DNA from: Zoroaster sp. YZ-2022
Lineage: Eukaryota; Echinodermata; Asteroidea; Forcipulatida; Zoroasteridae
Assembly: GCA_029582265.1 (NCBI GenBank)
Contig: CM055819.1
Span: 31,039,164 to 31,103,163 of the forward strand
Length of the DNA: 64,000 nucleotides
Direction: 5' to 3'
The notes beneath the pieces were generated by a model. The model worked only from the letters and a program-made list of their open reading frames with translations, made no database searches and had not been told where the DNA came from. Each line of letters begins with the position of its first letter. The first letter of the stretch is position 1. The position numbers were made by a program, and so were the translations under genes. Shown here one piece after another: positions 12,501 to 23,100 of this stretch.

Positions 12501-15500
12501 GAGCCAGTCACATAAACCATTGCCTTCTTGCCACTTTTTATCCATTTCGTGGTGCCAGGTCACATTCCAATGACCCGGTAACTGTGTAATCCCACTTATC
12601 CCAGAGCTATTATCGAAGCAATTGGGCAAATAATTACTGTGTAAAACAAACTGATTACCACTATATTAGCTAGCAGGGTTATGTACTTATCGTTTGAGTA
12701 TTATTTACAACAGCAATAATTGATAGGTTATAATCATTTATAATCAATTAATTGGACATCTGTCTCTGTATCCAAGCATTATAAATGATAACAATTGAAC
12801 CAGTGTTACCTTAAGAAATATATAAACAAATTATATTAACAAATATATAAACGGGAGACTGCAGAAAACTTGGGGTATCTCAGATTACACTAGTGGTGTT
12901 AGTATTGGACAAATCACCCGATTTAAAAACCACTGCAATTTAAAAACCAAGTTGACACCACAGTGGTGCAATTTGATTACCCCAGTATTTGGAGAAAGAA
13001 TAAGTATCAAATGAACATCAATTGAAACAAAATTATCTCATCCAGTTTGAATAGACCAATCCAGTCAGTTAATCAAACAGCACCGACTGACGAATATACT
13101 TTTACATCACGATTGTTGCTACGTCGGTCAAGCTTTCAATGTTCATTGGGATTTCATTAGGTTATTGTTATTGATGGGACAAACCTAGGTTGGACTTTCA
13201 CCTTTGTGTACGTTTCAGTGTACGCAGAGACGGGAGTCCATAATTGGGCTAGCCCAAACCTAGCAACCCACACGCAGCAACCCAGAATATACAACACACG
13301 AAAAAAAGACCACGCACGCAAGTAGTGGACGCCTCAAGAACTAATACCAGTCCGTTCTGTGAAATGTTAATACAAAGTGCATAATATAACTAATTTGTTA
13401 TAGTATCACTTATTTAAATATAGATGAGCGCAACATTTTACTTACGGTAATTGGTTTAAATAAATTTGCACACACAAATAATTACTCATTTTCCTGGGGT
13501 TTTTGTGAATGATTCAGTTGTAGCGTCCTCGGTATGGACTGGTAAATGCGCTTGTGGCTTCGATCGCCACTGGCGATTGCGGGCATGTGTTTTCGGTGTT
13601 GTATTCAGGGTAATTGCAGCGTCCACATTGACTATTAAAGGCTCAGACAAACTCAGACACACTCTTAAAACTAAACTGTTGAATCAACATTTTAAGAGTG
13701 ACAACACTTTATAAAGTTAAATTCAAGTCAAACGAAGTGTTGAATTAACACAAAGTCAAGTTAAGTCTACCTTTATCAATGTTAGTTCAACACTTTTAAA
13801 AGTTAAATCCAACTTTACAAATAGTTGTCACTAAACGAACTCTTTAAAATATTGATTCAACACTTTAGTTTTACGAGTGTATTATCGGTCTATTAAAATA
13901 TTTCAAGAATATGAGTACCAAATAAATGGATGATTTACCATATCGACAGCTGACCCGGTAGCCTGAGTATTCCGAGTCTTACGATTCCTCTTTGACATCA
14001 AGACACAAATGATACATATAACAGCAACTACTACGATCAGTAACGTGCTTAACACACTGATCACAACGACAGTTATATTAACAGCCGGAGCCTCACCTAA
14101 GAATATAAAAATTGGAACAGTATAAATGTGAAAACTTTTCAGACAGAAATCCAGTATGTAAAATAATTAAAAGCGAGGTTTAGGTATAGAAGAACTGAAT
14201 TTAAACAGTTTGTCGCGAGGTAACCTGTGGCCTAAAGACCAAGCATCAAACTGTTATTCCCATTCATAAATGCCCGTTTTCGATTTCTTTTTCAAAATGT
14301 TAATAAAGCCAAATAGAAATGGACAAATTCACGTTTTGGGGACACATAACACTTCCAAAGTACACGAGTCAGGCACGTGATGCCAAACAATCTTCGTCAC
14401 TCTGATTGAAACGTTCAAATCCGCATCGCACGTTGCCAAAAAACAGCTGGCAAACAGCTGGCGAACAGCTGGCGCATATGCACTGCTTTTTTTTTTTTTG
14501 GGATAAGCCATGTCTTTACCATCCGTTAATACATCCCCATGTGATTACGTTTTGTCCAATCACATTGTCTAAATTGTCTTGGGCATTTGTCACGCGGTCT
14601 TTACCGCAGGTTAATGACCGGTTTTGGGCGTGGTCATGGGCAATAAGGACCGAGCTGAAGGCATATGATTGGTAGCAAATTAAAAATGATAATAGGCTTG
14701 TTTTTCTGGCCTGAAAAAAATTTAAAAATTAAAATGTGCTTTTAAGAATCATTTTGTAAGATGCAGTCAAATATGAGTATGCGTCTATGCAATTGGAACC
14801 AGTAAATCCAGCCCGGCAGTTACAGGTGTATGAATGTATTCCATCTACACAAGTTCCTCCGTTACGACACGGTGAACTGGAGCACTCATCCAGTTCTGGA
14901 AAAAAAATGGACTCGGAAAATGTGTGCCTTTAGAAACTTAAATTCATAACATTCATGGACATACTGAAGGTTAGGACATGTCACTAGTCAAGGCAAATTC
15001 TTACTATTGAGGATAAAGACCCCATTTCATAGAGCTGCTTAGCGAAGAATTTTGCTTAGCAATATAAAACAGACTACCAGCCAATTGACACACATTTTGT
15101 AGGACAGTTTGGTTGGTAACCAACAAAGTCTGCTCAGTAAATCTTTCTGCTTAGCTGTTCTATGAAATTTGCCCCAGGTCTACAGCAGTGTAACTAGGGT
15201 TGGTTCAGTAGGGGGCACTTGGGAGCCACTAAGATTTTCAGGGGGAATTTTCAGGGTGTCTCACACCTCACCCAAGATCTGTTCCCCCTTACCCTCCTTG
15301 CCCAGATTTTAAGAAAAAAACATAAGGGCCCGTACAACCACAACCTCAATGACAACCACCAAAACATACTTAGGATTTCACAATGCGTTCCTGTAAAGTC
15401 TACCAATGCGCAGTTACATGTGTACGACATGACTCCGTCCACACAGATACCGCCGTTCAAGCAGGGATTACTGTCACATTCATTAATAGCTGAAAATAAA

Positions 15501-18500
15501 GTGACTGTATCATGAACCGGTCTGAAATCAGGCAGAGATGGCTTGGTTGCCTCCCAACCAAATGTTTTCATCAAACTTTGCAAATCCTGGAAGAGGCACT
15601 CATCAGCTAATGAAAACACAATTACCATATCTGCCCTCACATGTCTCCATTTATACTCCTAGGTGAAGAGAAGCAATTCAAGGATAGTGTCATGGGTAGG
15701 ATTCGAACCCACATTCTGACCATGTACCTACCAAAACTTGTGCCAGATGCACTAGACTGCTCGGCCACGACCCTCCATAAGTCTTTAAATTAGTCAAATT
15801 CAATTTCTACTCTATAAGCCCAACTATAGATGCATTGTATTTGGTCATGGGATTCTACTGCCGAGTTTCAGCAGCTTCACACGGGTAAAGATTAAATAAT
15901 TTATGTATTAGTACATAATTGTTTAAATCCTGGACGTCACCGCATGGACGTATCCACATCAAGTGTATGGAATAAGCAATTTTGCCCGTCTGGTAACACA
16001 TTTAGAAAGAAGTTGAACTCATCAGTCTATAAATACTCGTGGTACCCGCTGCTATATCGGATTTGAGCTGGCCTATCATCATTACACTGCAAAAACTGTG
16101 GTATTAAAAACTACACCATTGGTGTTTATATTAGGCAACTCGCACAATATAAACACCATGGAAGAATAAAGTTGACACCACTAGTGTTATTTTAACACCT
16201 CAGTTTTTGCAGGGTAGGCAAGCTCGGTGGTCGAGAGGTATAGGACCTCTGCACTAATAAGCTGGAAGTCGTGGGTTCAAGTCACCCGTGGATTTTTTTT
16301 TCACAGACACTCAGAAAGCACTGAGTATACAGTCCTTCATGCATACCTCGGTGTAAGGGCAAAAATCAAATATATTGATCAATCTATACAGAAAGCTATG
16401 GGAAAATCAAAAAGATGAAGAAAAGTACGTCAGTATAACCCAAGAAACAGAATGATATAAAAATTCACGATTTTCACAGAATGTTCCTGTGTATCCAGTC
16501 CCAGTGCAGTGGGTCCATTTACGCATATCCCATTATTGAGACAAGCGTGGTTGGGACAATAGTCCACAACTACAACTGAGAAAGTTATGAAAAAAAAATC
16601 AAAAAGATACAGAAAAAAATCGTAAACAAAACTCGTAATCTGTCGTGATCTGCCACACTAGCAGAGCATGCACCGCGGGTCGGGCATGTGGTTGCATGTG
16701 CAGTGGGCCGCAGTGTGAGTCAGTTTGGCAGAGCCACGAATAGAACGAAGCATGCAACGTATTAGGAAGAAGTAACTTCATAATGTAAGTGTTCCGTGGG
16801 AAGGATTCTTTGTAGTTCGCTGTCAGGGACAGCGTGAAGTAGTTAAGCTGGGCGACTACTATATGGCTTAACTATTGGCGGATCCGGGGGGAGGGGGGAG
16901 GGGGGAGGGGAGGGGAGAACGCACTCCCATTCCCACAGTGTGCTTTGTTTTTCTCTCCCTTTGATTATTTCATTGTAACTTTTGTAGTACTGAAAAATAA
17001 TTGTTTTTGATTCTCAGCCCCCCCCCCCTTAAAAATTTTCTGGATCCGCCCATGTTAACGTCCCATCCGAAGGACGAAGCAATTATGGTTAAGTGTCTTG
17101 CTTAGGGACACAAGAGCCGGGATTCAAACCCACGTTTTGACAACACCAGAACTTGAGTCTGATGCACTAGACCATGACACTCCGTACTCCCCTCTACAAA
17201 ATGATAATTGAAGCATCCCTCAAACAGCATGCCTGGACCTGAAATACTGAAGTAGTGTTTTGTTGTAAAATTTAACATAGGAATTGCTCTCAGATTTCAA
17301 TATTTGGATGTTAAGTTATCTCATGACAATAGAGGAACACCTACCTATCGCAGTTTCACATGTCTTTCCAGTGAAACCAGCAAGACACGTACAGACGTAA
17401 CCAGTATTAGGAACTATTGCACAAGTGCCGCCGTTCAAACATGGGTTTTCTGGTGTACAAGCTGTGAAAAAATACCAGAAAAAGAACAGTTTGTGTTCTA
17501 TAAATACTGCCTTTTTTAGGTGTGGACTTTGGTACAGTAATTAAAAAAATAGTGGAATTTTATTAAATAATAGCTTCTAAGACAGAATAAATATCAAACT
17601 AGACATGTTATGTGTTTGTCACAGGGCTGTTTCGTTTTTTTTGGTGGTAGTTTGGATGTGAAATGTGAATACAATAATGAAACCTGTTTGTTAGGTAGCA
17701 AAGACGGAAGGGATTGGGATGTTGTTATTGGTTTTGTTATTGGTTTTGTTATGAAACTGGAGATGCGGGGATTGGTGACATTTCTGTTGAATCTTTGAGT
17801 TCACATGTGCTGTGAAATGTGAAGACGTCATGATGAGGTCGGCTGATTTTGTACCTATAACATATTGTTATGCATTAACAAAGATATTTTGATTGCGGTT
17901 GAATGTGTAGTTTATTTAAGTACGTGTAGAAATAAACCTTTGTGGAAGTGTTATGTGCTTTGTGAGGATGTTATCATATGTATAATACATCGGTATGTAG
18001 GTATAATAACGTTGCTGTGCCTATGAACATAATAGCATTGAAATTGTAGGTGACGTCATGTGAGTGGTACGTGATGATGTGAGGATGATGGTACTTGATA
18101 TATTTGATATTAGGGAAGTTATTCATGAAGTGATTAATTCTTAAGACTATGAGATCTTTTGTAATAGCTGGGAAAAAGAACAAATTACATTTTGATGTTG
18201 TGAATATGTGGTGTCGATGTTTTGATAGAATTGCAAAGAAGCTAGTACGCCCAACCTAACCTAAAAATTTTTTTTTTTAAAGTGTTTGTCCTTTGGACGG
18301 ACACACAGCTGTTCCGATTCATAATGTGTGTTTTTGTTTACATTTAATCACCTTGAACTTTGATACTTAATTCAGTAGGCCATGAACTTTGTTTTTGTAT
18401 TCGCGTCAATTCCCATTGGCTGTGTACTGCCATAATTATTGAAAAACCATTCATGTTGACTGGTAATGCACAGGCCTTAGAAAGCAGCCACTAGAGGGGG

Positions 18501-20095
18501 CTATACAATGTATCAATAAAGATACAACAAGCACTTGCAGCATAAGTTAAAGATACGCAGGATTTATTGGTCCAGAACATGCATTATGTATACGTGCTGT
18601 GCATTAACTAATTGGCCCTGACGCCGGTTAGGAATCCAATAGTGTGTAGTTACACACCGTGTCTGGATTACTGTTTTCACAGATGGTGATTATAGTTACC
18701 AAATTTACAAATAAACGGTGAGCTTTTTAAATAGAAATTTATTAATTAATTATTTGTAATGGCCAGGAATTAACTGATATTAAAAGCTGATTTGTTTTAA
18801 TGATGATTTATGTAAAATATTACACGGATATTAAGATTATGACGAAAAGTTGTGTTGGCGACCTACGAAATGTTGTCACTTTTTCAGTGCATGTCTTTGT
18901 ACATATATACAAAACGCGCTATAAATGATGTCATGATGACGTCACGAAAATTTCACTCAAGCAGAAGCATTTTTGCCATTTGACAAATACTTTGCAATTA
19001 AAATCATCTGCGCAACTGCATTGATTTTTCAGATATGGGCTTCACTAGGGTCATAGTTTGAAAACTAATGATGTCATCATGACATAAAAGTTCGGTACAC
19101 ATCTTCAGTGGACGGTCAATGCATGTGCCAATTTTGAAATTTATCGAAGTTGACAAAGTGCCCAAAGTGCCGGTAAGAAAGAAAACGTGTACAAATGCGA
19201 TGGGCAACATGCTGAAAAAAAAAAAAATTCTTAACGAAAACAAAGGCTCCCGGAAAACTCCCGAAACAGCCAATAATGTTTGATACTATCATTGACTTTA
19301 ATACAACAATGGTTTTGAAATTGAATTTGTTGACAAAACAATTTCTATGAAAAGCACTTCTGATGCAATGATTTCTCTGGACAATTTATATACAGTGAAA
19401 TCTCGATAAGTCAAATCTCAGGGGAATGAACTCAAACTTCGACTTATTCGGAGGTTCGAGTTAGCGTTAACCAGTGATCATCCCATTTTCAGGAAGTGAC
19501 AGATCTGTCAGAAATCATTATTTTGAACAAGTGATTTTATTAAGCTAATTAATGTACTGGGCAAATCGCTAATCAAATTTGATAATCAAAAACAGTTAAC
19601 TTCAAATGTGATTTTCTCTCAAAATATATGGATTTGCAGTTGTGTGGGCTGATGCGCCACTTTGAGAAAAAGGTGATGATTTATGTTTTTTGTTTGGAGA
19701 ATACCAATGTTGTACCTTCCCTTGAAAGAGTCTCTACTTACTTGGGTTTACAACTACTGTGAATCCTCCAGACGGTATTATTGTCCCCATATCGCTCACC
19801 AATTCTTGATTTGCACCAATGGAGGAATAGATCTGTACCGTGTGCTGTTGTGTTTGGTCAAAAGCCGGCAGCGTGTACATGAAATCATTCGGGCCGACTA
19901 TGACTTCCTGTAGGGTGGTGCCGTACGGACCATACTTGATGATGTAGTTCTCAGCAATGCCTTTGTCGGGCGGAAACCAACTGAGGAGGATTGTGCTGTC
20001 AGGGTTCTGCTCCATCAGTGTAAAACCAACGGCGGATCCAGGGGGGGGGCCAACGGGGGCCATGGCCCCCCCCAAAAAACCGAAGCTGTACCCCC

Positions 20096-20128
<33 letters not shown>

Positions 20129-23100
20129 GAAAAAAAAGGGGGAAAAAGAGAGACAAAACAAAACCCCACAACTTTACGCCCCCTCCTTGTGCAGCTAAGT
20201 CTTGCTTATACGTTCAGCTTTTGTTAAAGTATGCAAATTACAACACACTGATTGGCTACATGAATGTGTTCATAATCCTACTCACGATCCAACATTGCCA
20301 CAAAATTTGCAATGGTGGTTTGTGCAGATTAAGCCGCTGCATTAGACGAGGCGTACACGGTGATTGTATGCATGGCTTATGCACACGCGACTGGTTGTGT
20401 GGGGTTTCCTGGATATTAGGGTGAGCCATGCAACGTCCGCAATGTAGGCCTACGTTTAGACTTGGCGCGAACATCGCGTGCATAAAACGCATTTCAATCT
20501 TGTGAGTACGAGCAGGAGCAATGACTTGAAAGATTCGTCTTCCATCGTCATATGAGCAGTAAGTATCAACGTAAAATACAGTGGGCTGTTTTGCAGCACT
20601 GTGTAGATTACACAATAATGTATGTACATACCATAACACTCTGGGGACTCCATGCGGGCACCAGCCTAACCCAGATGAGTGGCCATATCTTAAAACATGT
20701 CAATGATTGTTTTCTGAAAATCTACCCTTTTGTAGAAAGGATCAATTTTGATCAATAACACCGTTAATTCCAGAGTTCTGTGTCATCAATGGATTATTTC
20801 AGGCGGCTTTATTTAAACATTAATTTGCATTAATAACTTTTACAACTTGCACACGATTAGCAGCGTAAGTTTGTCATAATCATACAACGCCACACCCCAG
20901 TGGAGCCGGCTAGCTCCTGTGCACGTAGCTATAGGAAAGGAAAGTGTCAATGGAAACTTTTACAGAAAAAAATGAGCCCCTCCCAACAGGACCTAGCCTA
21001 CAATCACAAGGTTGCGGGTTCAAATCCAAAGCTTATCACTGAAATTTCATACTAAATCAAGTATTGTCGTCTAGACCCACAAAACAAACAAACCCCACCA
21101 GAAACGTTTTGCGCTCGCAAATACGCCCCTCCACTGAGCATTTGGCCCCCCCTAAACTTTGGGCCTAGATCCGCCGTTGTGTAAAACTAGGTGGTTCCGG
21201 ACCTAAAACAAGAATATATATCAATTTATCATGTGGAAACCTTGGTTAATTAATAATGAAAAAGAAATTGCTGAATCCAAATATCAAAACATTTACCCAT
21301 TAACCCAACTCCATATCAGTAGCGTACAAACTGTACAAATACCGTGATTCAGGGCAAGAATTCTAGCATAGCAACCTTTGAAAAGTCCAATGAATGGTTT
21401 ACAATGAATGTGTACGACACAAAGGTAACAGACTTTCCAAAGGTTTGCGCTATACGAGAGCTTAGTCCGAATCATGTGATATAGCAACAGTAAATCAAGT
21501 CTGGGAAATTTGAATTTAAATATGCACTTGCCACTGACTTGTACAATCGGTAAAAAGTGGCTTATAGACATTTACGGAGTAGTCGAAGATACCAACACAT
21601 AAGGACACAGGCTAAGACTATGTAACTTTGGGCTTATATATCAGGTTATTTTTATTGTAGATCTGTGGCTTTAATAAATACATCTCAAGACCATAGAGAA
21701 GAGGAGCAAGAGAGAGAATGAGAGAAAGCGAGAGAGCAAGAGAGCGAGAGAGCAAGAGAGCGAGAGAGCAAGAGAGCGAGAGAGAGAGTGAGAGAGCAAG
21801 AGAGAGTGAGAGAGAGAGGGAGCGAGAGCGATAGAAAGAGAGCGAGAGAGAGTGATAGACAAAGGACCTCAGTAAATAAGGGACATAGGGGATAGGGGAT
21901 AGGTCATTGACATGTTAGATGGTGATTAGCTAGTGATTGACAGAATGGGGAATTGTTTATTACAAAGTAAGGGTTGTTGTGTATGTTATAATTGAAAAAA
22001 GTGCGAATGATAATTGGGCTAGGCCATTGTTTATAAATTAATAGGATGTCTATAGCTTACACTAATTTCCATATAAAATACTTCAGATATTCTTATAAAA
22101 TTCTTAAAAGACAGTCCGCAGATTCTGCTAAGAATCTTATAAGAATTGTTATAAAAAATAATCATAGACCGTGTTTAGCATTACTTACAAGTCCACACTA
22201 CATCATTCACGTTGACTTCAATGGGTGTGTCATCTTGTAGGATCGCATCTACACGTACTCCATACTCCTGGCCAGCATTCAAACCCTCAAAGGTGTGAGA
22301 GGCTCCAGCCACTGCATCTACCAGGACTGTGTTGACAACTGTGCCCGGCGGATACTGAAGTGCGAGGACATACTGCTTGATGTTGTCAGCTGGATTGGGT
22401 GCATCAGCCCAGCTGACTACAAATGAGCTTGTTGTCTGACTGTCGATGGAGGCACCCGGTAACTCTGCAATAACACAGGATAACACACAAAATATTCCAT
22501 TAAGTCAAGTTCTATATCCCGTTGGTAAGGGAGGACGACCAAAGTCTTGGTGTAGCCGAGCCTTTGAGAGGCCCGGCCAGGCCTGGGATACCTGGCCTCC
22601 TATAATCTGTCTTTTGTGAGTCCTAATTCTGTAACAATACAGTACCTGCCAATCAACCTAACCTGGACTTCTGAAGAGCCTAGCCCCCAATTTCAACAGT
22701 CACTTTCAGCTCACAAATTGAAAGCATTTTTCATTAAATGAGTGATTAGAATCAAAATGGTTCGTCTTCTGTTTGAAACCATCGGACCACATAATTCACG
22801 GTGTTATCTTTTGTGAACTGCTCATATAAATCATATCATTCAAAAATGGGGGCGGGGGGGAGGAAGTAAACATCGCCGGTATTTTTTTTGGGGGGGGGGG
22901 GTTGAGTGGCTAACATCAGTCCCCAGACTTGGTAGTAGTGGTGTACATTTGTTGTCAAAGGTGGAGGGGATGATTTAAAATTAGTTTTAATATTTTTTTT
23001 TTAAATTTTGGGAAAATTGTTTGAAACTTTTTAAATTCTGAAATTCTTGAAATTATGGGCCATCTTGAGAACTTACTTTTTGTGGAAAATATGTCAACAT

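Noticed and set aside
16216..16290. Functional tRNA gene
   Set aside because: A and B boxes and a T-run are present, but the acceptor stem does not pair well and relatives elsewhere are SINE-like.
19734..20424. Open frames crossing from the FN3-3 exon into the transposon
   Set aside because: They run through A-, G- and C-runs of the insert and are not continuous with the receptor frame.
21671..21862. Serine/leucine-rich 63-codon minus frame
   Set aside because: It is a GAGA simple repeat.
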